NCBI GenBank assembly: GCA_026225395.1
Contig: JAMFSR010000035.1
Span: forward strand, 1-64,000
From: Granulicella sapmiensis
GTDB taxonomy: Bacteria; Acidobacteriota; Terriglobia; Terriglobales; Acidobacteriaceae
DNA: 64,000 nt
Reading direction: 5' to 3'
Position numbers and translations under genes: made by a program
The notes under the pieces: model-generated
Told to the model about the DNA's origin: nothing
The model's input: the letters and a program-made list of their open reading frames with translations, nothing else
Database searches by the model: none
Shown: one piece after another, positions 1 to 10,557 of the stretch
How positions within the stretch are numbered: position 1 is the stretch's first letter
How the letters are laid out: every line of letters starts with the position of its first letter

Positions 1-46
1 ACTGATCTTGTCACTGTGCCATAAACCTTTTATTTTCTTTGGTTTA

Positions 47-454
<408 letters not shown>

Positions 455-2446
455 GTGAAGACCAGGCGATCCCTAGCCACGGCACTGCTCCTGGTTACGG
501 CCGGTGTCGTTGCTTTTTTGCTGCTGCGTAAGCATGGAGGTTCGAAGTCTAACCTCGCCCAGCAATACGCCGACCCCGCGTCGTGTATGGAGTGTCACTC
601 GAGCGAAGCTGAGGGTTACGCTCGCACCGGGATGGCGCATGCTTTCTACGCGCCAACAGCAAAAGACACAGTCGACAGTATCGCCAAGGAACGCCAGTTT
701 TACCACGCAGCTTCAGGCACGTACTACGATCTAACCGAGCACGAAGGAAAGTTCTTCCAGCACCGCTGGCAGCTGGGGTTTGACGGCAAGCCGGATAATG
801 TGGAGGAGCTGCCTATTGACTATGTGATGGGTTCGGGTAACCACGTCCGGACTTATCTGCACCGCGAATCGGATGGATCGCTGATCGAACTGCCATTGGC
901 GTGGTACGCGGAAAATGGAGGCCATTGGGGCATGAATCCGGGCTTCGACAATGCGAAACCGATGACTCGCCGGCCTATTGCCTACGAGTGCATGTTCTGC
1001 CACAACGGCTATCCTGAAATCCCTGCTACAGCGCACCGGGACCTCTCTGCCAACGCCGTTTATACCAACCTGCCGCAAGGCATTGACTGCCAACGATGCC
1101 ATGGGCCGGCTGCAGCGCATGTGGAAGCCGCCCAAACCCCGGGGACTTCCCTCGAACAGATTCGTTCGCTTGTACTCAACCCCTCACACCTGAGCAACGA
1201 CCGCCAGATGGAGGTCTGCGAGCAGTGCCACCTTGAAACCACGAGCCATCTGTTACCTGATCGCATCCGCCATTATGACCAAGAGCCTTTCGGCTATCGC
1301 CCTGCTCAGCCGCTTGCCGACTTCAATGCTTACTTCAGCCGCGATCCTGGGCACGGCAGAACAGACAACTTTGAGATCGTCAGTGCGCCTTACCGTCTGC
1401 GGCAGTCGCAGTGCTATCTCCAGAGCCAGGGTGCGCTTACCTGTGAGACCTGCCACAATCCTCACGACCTCCACAAAGGGCCTGAGTCTGCGACGTACTA
1501 TGCCAACATCTGCATGAAGTGCCACGCCGCAAACCTGCCGCAGAAGATTGCGCTGCATCAGCACACTGCTTCGAACGAATGCGTTTCATGCCACATGGCC
1601 CAACGCAGGACGGAAGATGTTGTGGGCGCCGTGATGACAGATCACTTGATTCAACGACTGGCTCCGCCTGCGAAAGACCTCCTGGCGCCGCGCCAGGAGG
1701 TCTCAGACACACCGTCAACTCAATATCATGGGCCCGTAAAACGCTACCTGCTCGATCACCAGACAGAGGGTCCGAACGACGCGCTGTATGATACTACGGC
1801 TCAAGTGATCGATAGCAGCAATCTGCAAGATGGTATTCCAAAGCTCTCGGAGTTGATTCGGACGCAGTCTCCTGCTCAACCGAATTTCTCAATTGAGCTT
1901 GGGGATGCAATGCGCCACACCGGCGATCTAACAGGTGCGATCGACGCCTACCGGAAAGCACTTACCCTGGACCCGCTTTCCTCACGGGCACAGAGGCGGC
2001 TTGGCGTCGCCCTCGGCAATGCCGGTGAAACCGATGAAGCGCTCGGCGTGCTGCACACTGCCATCGACCATGAGCCGACCAACGCACTGCTCTGGTATGA
2101 ACTGGCTTCGATTGAGGCGCGGACGGGAAGCCCGGAAAAGGCAACGGCCGATTTCCGAAAGACGCTCGAATTGAAACCGGACTTCGCCGATGCACAGAAC
2201 TCACTAGGATCTGTCTTGGCGCAATCCGGCGATCTGCATGATGCGGAGGCTTCGTTTCGCGCTGCCTTGGCTGTCAATCCGTATGACTCGGCAACACAGT
2301 CCAACCTGGGCCGTCTGCTTGCCGGAGAAGGAGACTGGAAGCAGGCAGCCTTCCATCTGCAGAAAGCTATTCAGCTGGATCCGACCAACTTGAACGCCCA
2401 GAGAGACTACGCAACCGTGCTGATGCAGACACGGCATTTCCCCTAA
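455..2446 (+). CDS. Multihaem c-type cytochrome with TPR domain, C-terminally truncated
   Basis: Likely periplasmic electron-transfer or haem-scaffold protein. It starts with GTG; residues 8-25 form one hydrophobic segment acting as signal peptide or anchor. Seven CxxCH haem motifs begin near residues 44, 179, 212, 255, 330, 353 and 376, followed by tetratricopeptide repeats from about residue 480 to the end. This arrangement (cytochrome c552/c554-like part plus TPRs) is common in acidobacterial secreted proteins; its redox partner is unknown. The frame ends at a TAA directly after the sequence QTRHFP, in the middle of a TPR helix, and recognisable TPR sequence continues downstream in other frames (see 2447-2683). 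So the product is shorter than the ancestral protein. The haem part looks intact and may still function. Start choice is moderate because the Shine-Dalgarno is weak. Confidence 0.88.
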   Translation: MKTRRSLATALLLVTAGVVAFLLLRKHGGSKSNLAQQYADPASCMECHSSEAEGYARTGMAHAFYAPTAKDTVDSIAKERQFYHAASGTYYDLTEHEGKFFQHRWQLGFDGKPDNVEELPIDYVMGSGNHVRTYLHRESDGSLIELPLAWYAENGGHWGMNPGFDNAKPMTRRPIAYECMFCHNGYPEIPATAHRDLSANAVYTNLPQGIDCQRCHGPAAAHVEAAQTPGTSLEQIRSLVLNPSHLSNDRQMEVCEQCHLETTSHLLPDRIRHYDQEPFGYRPAQPLADFNAYFSRDPGHGRTDNFEIVSAPYRLRQSQCYLQSQGALTCETCHNPHDLHKGPESATYYANICMKCHAANLPQKIALHQHTASNECVSCHMAQRRTEDVVGAVMTDHLIQRLAPPAKDLLAPRQEVSDTPSTQYHGPVKRYLLDHQTEGPNDALYDTTAQVIDSSNLQDGIPKLSELIRTQSPAQPNFSIELGDAMRHTGDLTGAIDAYRKALTLDPLSSRAQRRLGVALGNAGETDEALGVLHTAIDHEPTNALLWYELASIEARTGSPEKATADFRKTLELKPDFADAQNSLGSVLAQSGDLHDAEASFRAALAVNPYDSATQSNLGRLLAGEGDWKQAAFHLQKAIQLDPTNLNAQRDYATVLMQTRHFP

Positions 2447-2683
2447 GCAGAAGCCGAAGCACGTACCGCGATAAAGCAAATGAGCAGTCTGCGCGGGCCC
2501 ACAATTTCCTGGCCAGACCCTCAGCCTCGTCAAGAATAGAGTTTGAAGCAACACTACGGATTGATTCCAACTTTGGATCGGCCCAGCTGGGCCTGGCATC
2601 GATCTTTCCTTATGCCGGCTCGTGTCTCCGAGATTGCCGAGCGCGCTCACGGTATGCTTCAAAAGTCTGCGTCAAACTGACCT
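2447..2683 (+). pseudogene. Decayed 3' end of the cytochrome/TPR gene
   Basis: Immediately after the TAA at 2444-2446 the same frame reads AEAEARTAIK, the normal continuation of a TPR helix. From about 2511 a second frame (shifted relative to the upstream gene) reads IEFEATLRIDSNFGSAQLGL, again typical TPR sequence, and then degenerates to a stop near 2683. I read this as the former C-terminus, broken by one nonsense change and at least one frameshift. Confidence 0.72.
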
Positions 2684-2916
2684 AATTGACTGCAACACTT
2701 GCAGGTAAAGCGCGATTCTCTATCACTTGCCATGGGCGGCGAGGGAAGTCACAGGCCGGGTTCCGGCAAATGCGTTTATGCATAACTACAAAGTCTGTGC
2801 ACGCTTTGCCCTCACACACGATTCAGGGAGCCCCGATCTGCTCGCTCCTTAGTTGTTCATGAAATTATCTTTTCAACCGAGTGAATAGGTATTTTATGCC
2901 CGTTTTCGGATTTAAG

Positions 2917-2984
2917 TTGACAAGGTTCTTCCGACTGTTTTCTTATGAGGCCGCACCACAAATTGCGTAAACAAACGCTTGTCT
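2917..2984 (+). promoter_or_regulatory. Possible promoter and LacI-type operator before the TonB receptor
   Basis: A consensus -35 box TTGACA lies at 2917-2922, with a weak -10 TCTTAT at 2941-2946 (18-bp spacer). Downstream, 2969-2984 reads AAACAAACGCTTGTCT, an imperfect CG-centred palindrome that matches the operators at 8150 and 11568 at 13 of 16 positions. The gap 2684-3099 otherwise shows no gene. Confidence 0.5.
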
Positions 2985-3099
2985 TGTACGAAACACAAGA
3001 TCACGTGGATTCCCGGCCAATAGTACCGGTCACACGAAGGTCGATAAACATAGGTTTGTGCATGCCTAGATGCACCATGTATTTTTCGGAGGCTTACTC

Positions 3100-6000
3100 G
3101 TGAACGTTCATCAATTCGTGCAGAGAAATCTGCACAAAACCAGCGGAATCGTACGGATTCCAGTTGCCGCGTCAATCTTCGTGCTGGCGGCTCTAACCCT
3201 GCTGCCCGGTTCCATCTCCGGCACAGGCTCGGTCTATGCGCAGAACACCAATGCGACCATCCGCGGCGAAGTTGTTGATCCCACGGGCGCTCTCGTCCCG
3301 GGCGCACAGGTCATGGTGGTCAACAAGGACACCGGAGTTACGGTCTTCAACGGGAAGACCGACTCCGCAGGAACCTTCGTTGCGCCGCAGGTAATTCCCG
3401 GCCCTTACAAGGTAACGGTCAGATCACCGGGACTCAAAGAGTCCGTGTTCGACAACTTGATCGCGACAGTAGCGCAGGTTGCTTCGGTCAACATCAAGAT
3501 GGAACTCGGCGCAGCGACTGAAACAGTCACGGTCCAATCCAAAGGCGAAGAGTTGGATCGCAGCACCTCCGACGTTTCTACGCTGATTGCTCCGAGCGAA
3601 GTGCAGAATCTTCCGTTGCAACGTCGCAGTACGGAAAATCTGTTGACCTTCATCCCTGGTGTAACCCACGGCGGTGCCGGTGATTCGCCAAGCACATCGC
3701 AGCTCTCGATCAATGGTAGCCGCACGCTGAACACCGAGGTTCTTCTCAACGGTGTTTCGACTATCGTCGCCTCAACCGGAACGCCAGCGACCTTGCCCTC
3801 TCCGGACGGCGTCGATTCTTTCCGCGCCATTACGACGAACGCACCAGCTGAATACGGACGTACATCCGGCGCTGTGATTTCGGTAAATACGGTTTCTGGC
3901 ACGAATGCCTATCATGGCAGTCTCTACTTCCTAATGCGCAACGAAGACTTCGATGCCAACACCTACTTCAACAAGTTGACGCCCGCCAACGGACAGCCAC
4001 AGACGCCCCGAGGAAAGGACCGTTTCTTTCAGGCCGGAGGATCGCTTGGAGGACCTATCCGTATTCCTTGGCTTTTCAATGGCCACGATAAAGCGTTCTT
4101 CTTTTTCAACTATGACAGAACCATTACGCCCGCTTCGACGGTGTTGAACTTCACCGTTCCAACCGCTGCTCAACGTGCGGGCGATTTGTCGGCGGCCCTC
4201 GCTCCTCTCGATATCAACGGGAACAAGCGCACGCCCCAGCAGCTTTATTATCCAGGACCCAGAGGTGCGGCTGGCGGAACTACCACTGCGGCCATCCCCG
4301 GCAACAACATTGCCGGCCTGCTCGATCCGGCTTCAGTGGCAATCATGAAGCTGCTTCCTCTTCCGAATACAACCGGCGTCTATGATCCAGTGAACAACCG
4401 TTACACCGGCAACTGGACGTCGCAGCAGAACCTTTCCGGCAATTATCAGAGAATCGTTGGGCGAGTAGATATTACGCCGACACCGAAAGACCGTCTAAGC
4501 TTCAACATCTATCGCTACACAACAACAACACCCAACGCCATCTCCTGGAACAGCCAGCTTCTGAATACAACCTGGGACTGTACCTGCAATAACGCCTGGC
4601 TTCCTTCTGTCGACTACACACGTACATGGTCCTCGACGCTGGTAACCGATTTGAACATGGGCTTCTTCCGTAACGTTGTTCTTCGCAACCCTCCGGGACA
4701 AGTAGGCAATGTTTCTCAAACTGTGGGCATTGCTTCTCTTCCCCTCAATCAAATGCCGGAAATCACCGATCCAGGGTTCAGCAATATCGGTGCCGATACG
4801 AACACCAATCAGGTCAACATCACCAATACGTTCACGCCGTTCGGTACGGTTACAAAGACGTACGGTCCGCACACTTTCAGAGCTGGCGCATCGCTTCGCA
4901 AAAACCAATTCAACTCTTACAACCCCGCTGCAAGCCCGGAAGGAACGATCGCCTTTGATGGTTCGCTCACCAATCACGGCACCGGCGGCACCGCAACAAC
5001 CGGCATCGCCGACTTCATGCTTGGAGAAATCAAGACCGCCAGCTATGAACAACCCATGCCGGAAACGGGTCGCCGGAACTATAACTTCGGCGTGTTCTTA
5101 CAGGACGACTGGAGAGTTTCTCCGAAGCTCACCCTCAACCTCGGACTTCGCTATGAGATTGAAGGCTCACTTTATATTGCAACTAATATTTACAGCCGAT
5201 TCAATCCCAGCACCGGAGCTTTGCTTGTCGCCGGTCAGAACGGTGTATCACGTTCGCTCAACGTCTCCGAGCCAAAGGCAGATTTCTCGCCTCGTATCGG
5301 TCTGGCGTACAGCGTGGACAACAAGACAGTCATCCGTGCAGCCTTCGGTACGTTCTATGGCACGATCTTCCAAAACCTTGGAGGTCAATTAGCTTATCCG
5401 GGATATGACAATTCACCGTCATACAACAACATCGGCACGGCGATCGCACAGCCCTTCAGCTTGTCACAGGGTATTCCGCTGGTGGCAGCCATTCCGTTGA
5501 GCAATCCTGGACTTGCCCTTGCGAACTCAACGGCCGCGAATCCGTATTCCCCCAGCGGTGTTTCGTTCAATGAGCTGAATCCGATGGCCCTCGTCGAACA
5601 ATGGAACTTCGGCATTCAACGCCAGCTACCGCTGTCACTGACCCTGGAAGCGAACTACGTAGGGAACCATGCCCTTCACCTCGCTTACATCGTACCCGCG
5701 AATATCGTTCCGCTTTCATCGGTAGATGCGGTAACGTTGGCTAACAGCACCGCCACCACTCAAGCAGCATTACCCTTCCCAACCATCAAGTCGTTTAGCG
5801 TGGTTGATGGCGTCGGCAATTCGAATTACAACGCCTTGCAGGTTACGGTAAAACGTCAGTTTGACAAAAGCCTGGCTCTTCTTTCCAACTACACTTACGC
5901 GAAGGAAGAAGATGACGGCTCTACGATCTATAACTTCTCCGCGCCCAACGGCACCGCCAATGCACAGTACACCGCCGATGGTCCCAGCCGTGCAAAGGAC

Positions 6001-6627
6001 TTCACCGTCGGCAATATTGATGTGAAGCATACACTGAACATCGCGATCGTTTATACAATGCCAGGTCCCTGGTGGCTCCGTGATTGGCATATTTCGCCCG
6101 TCTTTGTTGGTCATACGGGACTACCCATCAACATTACACAGACGAACGAGATCTCGAACGTTTCTCAACAGCGTCCCAATGGAAATTCACAGGGTGTGAT
6201 ACTGGCTCATCCCTACCTCAACGGAAACGTTCTGCAGTACTACGACAGCCCCACAACGGATAAGACGAACTTCGCTCTTACCCCAAGCGGTCCCGTGTAT
6301 GCGACACTTGGTGGCGTTCGGACTCGGATTGTCTCAACCGGATTTGGGAATGTTCCCCGTGACTCGAATAGGGCCCCTGGCGAAGTAGACTTCGATGCAT
6401 CGGTTGCTAAGGATTTTCCGATCTATCGCAAGTTGAAGTTCCAGATTCGTTTTGATGCCTTCAATGTCATCAACAAGACGAACTTCACCTCACCCAGCGG
6501 ATCGCTGAGCGTAGGAGAAACTGCGGTCCCCAATGCCGCAGACTTCCAGGGCTCTACCGGCTTCGGAAGAATCTCTGGGACTCAAAATCCACGTCAGTTG
6601 CAGGCTTCGACTCGCCTCTTCTTCTAA
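3100..6627 (+). CDS. Oar-like TonB-dependent receptor with carboxypeptidase-regulatory domain
   Basis: Outer-membrane receptor of about 1,175 residues, presumably importing a glycan or other large ligand with TonB energy. A signal peptide (hydrophobic stretch after VRIPVAAS) ends near VYAQ. A carboxypeptidase-regulatory-like beta-sandwich follows (ATIRGEVVDPTGALVPGA), then a TonB plug region with AEYGRTSGAVISV, and a long 22-strand-type barrel ending in an aromatic residue (STRLFF), as outer-membrane barrels do. I chose GTG at 3100 over ATG at 3070 because GGAGG at 3088-3092 sits 7 nt upstream. A palindromic operator lies 115 bp upstream. The following PL5-like lyase gene is separated by a terminator, but the two probably serve the same substrate. 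Ligand not deducible from sequence. Confidence 0.93.
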   Translation: MNVHQFVQRNLHKTSGIVRIPVAASIFVLAALTLLPGSISGTGSVYAQNTNATIRGEVVDPTGALVPGAQVMVVNKDTGVTVFNGKTDSAGTFVAPQVIPGPYKVTVRSPGLKESVFDNLIATVAQVASVNIKMELGAATETVTVQSKGEELDRSTSDVSTLIAPSEVQNLPLQRRSTENLLTFIPGVTHGGAGDSPSTSQLSINGSRTLNTEVLLNGVSTIVASTGTPATLPSPDGVDSFRAITTNAPAEYGRTSGAVISVNTVSGTNAYHGSLYFLMRNEDFDANTYFNKLTPANGQPQTPRGKDRFFQAGGSLGGPIRIPWLFNGHDKAFFFFNYDRTITPASTVLNFTVPTAAQRAGDLSAALAPLDINGNKRTPQQLYYPGPRGAAGGTTTAAIPGNNIAGLLDPASVAIMKLLPLPNTTGVYDPVNNRYTGNWTSQQNLSGNYQRIVGRVDITPTPKDRLSFNIYRYTTTTPNAISWNSQLLNTTWDCTCNNAWLPSVDYTRTWSSTLVTDLNMGFFRNVVLRNPPGQVGNVSQTVGIASLPLNQMPEITDPGFSNIGADTNTNQVNITNTFTPFGTVTKTYGPHTFRAGASLRKNQFNSYNPAASPEGTIAFDGSLTNHGTGGTATTGIADFMLGEIKTASYEQPMPETGRRNYNFGVFLQDDWRVSPKLTLNLGLRYEIEGSLYIATNIYSRFNPSTGALLVAGQNGVSRSLNVSEPKADFSPRIGLAYSVDNKTVIRAAFGTFYGTIFQNLGGQLAYPGYDNSPSYNNIGTAIAQPFSLSQGIPLVAAIPLSNPGLALANSTAANPYSPSGVSFNELNPMALVEQWNFGIQRQLPLSLTLEANYVGNHALHLAYIVPANIVPLSSVDAVTLANSTATTQAALPFPTIKSFSVVDGVGNSNYNALQVTVKRQFDKSLALLSNYTYAKEEDDGSTIYNFSAPNGTANAQYTADGPSRAKDFTVGNIDVKHTLNIAIVYTMPGPWWLRDWHISPVFVGHTGLPINITQTNEISNVSQQRPNGNSQGVILAHPYLNGNVLQYYDSPTTDKTNFALTPSGPVYATLGGVRTRIVSTGFGNVPRDSNRAPGEVDFDASVAKDFPIYRKLKFQIRFDAFNVINKTNFTSPSGSLSVGETAVPNAADFQGSTGFGRISGTQNPRQLQASTRLFF

Positions 6628-6650
6628 TCGCCCTCTAACCGTTCACCGGA

Positions 6651-6676
6651 AAGGCCACCCGCGAGGGTGGCCTTTT
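6651..6676 (+). terminator. Rho-independent terminator after the TonB receptor
   Basis: Perfect 10-bp stem AAGGCCACCC / GGGTGGCCTT with loop GCGA, followed by a short T run, 24 bp after the receptor stop codon. It argues against a start of the next gene at 6667, inside the hairpin. Confidence 0.85.
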
Positions 6677-6705
6677 CAGACAAATTTCTTGAATCGAAAG
6701 CAAGC

Positions 6706-7770
6706 ATGAAGAAGCCTTCCACCCGATCCGCTATTCTATCGATTGCTTGCGCCATTGGAAGTGCTGCTCTTTTCGCCGCACCCACGAAGCCTCTCCTGTC
6801 GCCTTGGGACGGAAAACCCGTTGTCCGAAAGGACTTGCCGTTTCCCTGCCCTGCCCTACCGCACCTAGCACCCGATCTTGTCACCGACGGCTTCTATCGC
6901 CTCGACGATCCAACGCACTCCATCATCGATCCGGTGCGCCAAGAGGCGTATCGCAAGTCCGCCGACCCTGTGAAAGCGGTTGGCATGGCGATCGTCAAAG
7001 CGGCGGATGACTTTCGTACCACTGGCTCACGTGAAGCAGCTCAATGCGCTGCAAATCGAATCGTCGTGCTGGCGCAAGACAAGTCACTCAGCGGTGAGAT
7101 GTCCTCCAGCCAGGCCTACTACGTGCAAGGATGGGTCGTCGGAGCCGTAGCCATCGCCTATCTCAAGGTCCGCGGCCACATCGAGATCAGTGCGCCTCAA
7201 TCAGCCATGATTGCAAGTTGGCTCGGCAGTGTAGGCGCGGAAACGAAAAGCTTTTACGACGCTCATAACGCGGCGCACGGAACCAGCGGAAACAACCATT
7301 TGTACTGGGCCGGGGTTGAGCTTGCAGCGATTGGTATAGCCGCCAACAATCAAGACGACTTCAAGTGGGGCATGGCAACGTATGACAACGGGGTAAATCA
7401 AATACGCCCGGACGGGACATTGCCACTTGAGATGGCACGAGGGAGTAAAGCATTGCACTACCACCTTTATGCGCTCGCTCCCCTCGTCTTGCTGGCAGAG
7501 TTCGGCGAGGCAAACGGACTCGATCTCTATACCCATGCGAACGGAGCGCTGCATCGCCTTGTCACAACTTCGGTGAACGGGCTTAAGGATCCGTCTCGGT
7601 TTGAAAAGGCTACGGGAGTGAAGCAGGAAGTTCCGGGAACCATCACGGAAGATCAGATCGGTTGGGCTCCGCCGTATGTAAGGCGATTCCCCGATACCGA
7701 ATTGACTCGGATGATTCGGTCTGCACCCAGCCTGAGCGTCTATTACCTCGGCGGTCTACCGCCGGATTAG
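6706..7770 (+). CDS. Alginate lyase family protein (PL5-like), secreted
   Basis: Predicted periplasmic polysaccharide lyase of 354 residues that cleaves uronate-containing glycans by beta-elimination. A Sec signal peptide occupies residues 1-25 (MKKPSTRSAILSIACAIGSA). The alpha/alpha-toroid signature is visible: YYVQGWVVGAVA in the middle, then GNNHLYWAG near residue 196, which resembles the catalytic NNHSYW segment of AlgL, and LPLEMARGSKALHYHLYAL, which carries the R/H-rich catalytic helix. Length fits PL5. ATG at 6706 is preferred because the upstream alternative overlaps the terminator. The true substrate may be another polyuronide rather than alginate. Follows a TonB receptor, consistent with a glycan-use locus. 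Confidence 0.82.
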   Translation: MKKPSTRSAILSIACAIGSAALFAAPTKPLLSPWDGKPVVRKDLPFPCPALPHLAPDLVTDGFYRLDDPTHSIIDPVRQEAYRKSADPVKAVGMAIVKAADDFRTTGSREAAQCAANRIVVLAQDKSLSGEMSSSQAYYVQGWVVGAVAIAYLKVRGHIEISAPQSAMIASWLGSVGAETKSFYDAHNAAHGTSGNNHLYWAGVELAAIGIAANNQDDFKWGMATYDNGVNQIRPDGTLPLEMARGSKALHYHLYALAPLVLLAEFGEANGLDLYTHANGALHRLVTTSVNGLKDPSRFEKATGVKQEVPGTITEDQIGWAPPYVRRFPDTELTRMIRSAPSLSVYYLGGLPPD

Positions 7771-8139
7771 CGCTGGAAACGTCGCCTTCTTCAGACGGAA
7801 GACATTCAAGCTAACCAAACAATCTCATTGCGGCTCTAACGATCGGCCTGCGGGAATGAAGGATTACATGAGGACTGGGAGAGACATTCGATCGGCCATC
7901 GCGGCGGTGCTGCTGCGCAGCGCAATAGAAAAGACGCTACGGCATCGCTCGCCCCCCATCTGCTTCTCACCTTTCAGGCTTTTCAACCCCGCCGGACGAT
8001 CTAGTGGAGAACCCAAACCCAAGACGAGTCGGCCGCAATCATCAGAAGTGGATATCCGCAGAATTATCTCAACAAATGACGCAAAGATTCCCTACACCCT
8101 TAACAAAGTACCGTAAACTACGGCACCCGACTAATCTCA

Positions 8140-8170
8140 TTGGACATTCAGACAATCGTTTGTCTACTAT
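8140..8170 (+). promoter_or_regulatory. Promoter with embedded LacI-type operator before the GH3 gene
   Basis: The palindrome AGACAATCGTTTGTCT at 8150-8165 has 7 of 8 arm positions paired about a central CG. It sits between a -35-like TTGGAC (8140-8145) and a -10-like TACTAT (8165-8170), the layout of a repressor site. The rest of the gap 7771-8262 shows no credible gene; an 86-codon frame at 7856-8116 lacks a ribosome-binding site. Confidence 0.65.
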
Positions 8171-8262
8171 AGATTGCTAATTCATTCGTTGAAAAGAGAA
8201 CGGGCAACCGTCGCCACCGGCGTAGTCACTTCTCTTCAGTTGTCTGTGCTTGAGGAACTTTC

Positions 8263-10557
8263 ATGCTGTTTCGTCTGATTCATTTGCCTTGTCGCAAGGC
8301 CGCATTGCTCTGGCTCCTCCTCGGGCTAATGTCGCCCGTTCTCGTCTCTCAGGAGCCGCAGGCTCTCTCGCCCAAGGACCCTGCCATGCGGCGCTTCGTT
8401 GATGATCTCCTGGAAAAAATGACGCTCGACGAAAAGATTGGTCAGATGTCGCAAGTCGCCTATCAAGAGCCGCACACTGTATCGCACGAAGAACGTATCC
8501 GCAAAGAACAGGCGGGGTCTTTCTTATTCGTCAAAGACCCTGCAGAGATCAATCGTCTTCAACACATCGCCGTCGATGAAACACGTTTACACATCCCTTT
8601 GCTCTTTGGCTTCGATGTGGTTCACGGCTTTCGCACCATCTATCCGGTTCCTTTAGCGATGGCTTCATCCTGGGATCCGTCGCTGGTCGAGCACGCTCAG
8701 TACATGGCCGCCCGCGAGGCGAGTTCCGTCGGCATCCGTTGGGCTTTTGCGCCCATGGTTGATATCGCGCGAGATGCACGCTGGGGCCGCATCATGGAAG
8801 GATCCGGCGAAGATCCTTTTCTTGGATCACGGATGGCCGAAGCGCAGGTTCGCGGATTCCAGGGCACGATCGGAGCGCCGGATCGCATTCTCGCCTGCGT
8901 AAAGCACTTTGCAGGCTATGGAGCTGCCGCCGGCGGTCGTGACTACGATCAATCTGATCTTTCAGACGAACAACTATGGAACGTCTACTTCCCCCCGTTT
9001 CGCGCGGCTCAGGCTGCGGGCGCGGCAACCTTCATGGCGGCCTACATGGATCTCAATGGTGTTCCCGCCAGCGGCAATCGATATCTATTGCACGATGTGT
9101 TGCGCACGGATTGGGGATTTCAGGGGTTCGTAGTCAGTGATTGGGAGACGGTTCCTAATCTCGTCACGCATGGGTTTGCATCCACTCCAGCGGACGCGGC
9201 AGCGCGCGCGGCAAACGCCGGTGTGGACATGGAAATGACCTCGTCGCTCTACAGAGACTTTCTTGCGGAGGATATAAAGCACGGTTCGGTGACACAACAG
9301 ACGATCGACAACGCTGTCCGATCGATTCTTGAAGCCAAGTATAAACTTGGCCTCTTCACAAATCCCTATGCCACGCCCGGCTTGGCTGCGAAGGAGCTTG
9401 TCTCCGCTGACCAACGTCATGCAGCGAGAATCGCTGCGCAGAGAAGCTCTGTACTGCTTCGTAACGAATCGAATATCCTCCCACTCAAGAAGTCGATGCG
9501 CAATCTTGCGGTGATCGGGCCACTTGCCGATTCAAAGCCGGACACGATGGGATCATGGAGTCTTGCCGGCAAGTATGACGACACTGTGACAGTTCTCAGC
9601 GGAATCCGCGCCAAAGCTGGTTCTTCTGTGGAGGTTCGATACGCGAAAGGTGTCGAGGTTGAACGCGGCAACGCTTCCATCTTCGATCCGCAGTTCGCCA
9701 GCCCTCCGCCAACTCTCGTAACTGGTGCGCAGCGTGAAGAGTCCTTCAAGGAAGCTATCGATTTGGTGCGTTCCTCGGACCTGACGGTGCTCGTTCTCGG
9801 AGAGCTCCAAAGCATGAGCGGTGAACGGGCTTCGCGCGCCACCCTGAACCTACCAGGTGAACAAGAGAACCTTCTCGAGGCCGCCGAAGCTACAGGCAAA
9901 CCGATCGTGCTTGTGCTGATTAATGGAAGGCCGCTCGATATTACCTGGGCTTCGCAACATATCCCCGGCATTCTTGAAGCGTGGTATCCCGGAACAGAGG
10001 GTGGGAACGCTGTAGCGGATCTTCTATTTGGCGACGCGGTCCCCGGTGGAAAGCTCCCGGTAAGCTGGCCACGAACGGCGGGGCAGGAGCCGCTCTACTA
10101 CAACCACACTTTGAGCCAGATCCCAGTCGACCGTGATGCCATGTATTGGGATGAATCCAGCGCGCCGCTCTATCCTTTCGGATATGGCCTGAGCTACGCC
10201 TCTATCTCAATACACGATCTCAAGCTGTCCTCAACAAACCTTCGTGCGGCCGGAGCAATTGAAGCCACGGTCACTTTGCACAACCCCAGCAACGTAGATG
10301 GCGATCAGACGGTGGAACTATACACGCATCAGCGTGCTGGCAGCGCCTCCCGCCCCGTCCGTGAGCTAAAGGGTTTCGAGCGTGTCCATCTCAAAGCCGG
10401 CGAGCAACGTTCCGTAACGATCACGCTCCACGCCGACGACCTCAAATTCTGGAGTCCTGCGACGCGGCAAACGGAGCTTGATCCAGGAATCTTTGATCTC
10501 TGGGTTGGAGATTCGTCTGCCGCCACAGAGCATGCCACGTTTGCCGTTTTGCCCTAG
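8263..10557 (+). CDS. bglX: Beta-glucosidase, glycoside hydrolase family 3 (BglX-like)
   Basis: Periplasmic enzyme hydrolysing terminal beta-glucosides (or beta-xylosides) from oligosaccharides. The 764-residue length matches BglX. A signal peptide (LLWLLLGLMSPVLVS) is followed by the GH3 N-terminal barrel with MTLDEKIGQM, FGFDVVHGFRTIYPVPLAMA, the substrate motif CVKHFAGYG, and the nucleophile Asp293 in VVSDWE. The C-terminal GH3 domain (SVLLRNESNILPL, YPGTEGGNAVADLLFGD, YPFGYGLSY) and a terminal fibronectin-III-like domain follow. ATG at 8263 has GAGGAA about 6 nt upstream. A LacI-type operator overlaps its promoter. The last codons overlap a relic of a ThuA gene on the other strand. Confidence 0.95.
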   Translation: MLFRLIHLPCRKAALLWLLLGLMSPVLVSQEPQALSPKDPAMRRFVDDLLEKMTLDEKIGQMSQVAYQEPHTVSHEERIRKEQAGSFLFVKDPAEINRLQHIAVDETRLHIPLLFGFDVVHGFRTIYPVPLAMASSWDPSLVEHAQYMAAREASSVGIRWAFAPMVDIARDARWGRIMEGSGEDPFLGSRMAEAQVRGFQGTIGAPDRILACVKHFAGYGAAAGGRDYDQSDLSDEQLWNVYFPPFRAAQAAGAATFMAAYMDLNGVPASGNRYLLHDVLRTDWGFQGFVVSDWETVPNLVTHGFASTPADAAARAANAGVDMEMTSSLYRDFLAEDIKHGSVTQQTIDNAVRSILEAKYKLGLFTNPYATPGLAAKELVSADQRHAARIAAQRSSVLLRNESNILPLKKSMRNLAVIGPLADSKPDTMGSWSLAGKYDDTVTVLSGIRAKAGSSVEVRYAKGVEVERGNASIFDPQFASPPPTLVTGAQREESFKEAIDLVRSSDLTVLVLGELQSMSGERASRATLNLPGEQENLLEAAEATGKPIVLVLINGRPLDITWASQHIPGILEAWYPGTEGGNAVADLLFGDAVPGGKLPVSWPRTAGQEPLYYNHTLSQIPVDRDAMYWDESSAPLYPFGYGLSYASISIHDLKLSSTNLRAAGAIEATVTLHNPSNVDGDQTVELYTHQRAGSASRPVRELKGFERVHLKAGEQRSVTITLHADDLKFWSPATRQTELDPGIFDLWVGDSSAATEHATFAVLP

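Noticed and set aside
7856..8116. 86-codon open frame between the PL5 and GH3 genes
   Set aside because: No Shine-Dalgarno, no domain, and it lies in the promoter region of the GH3 gene.
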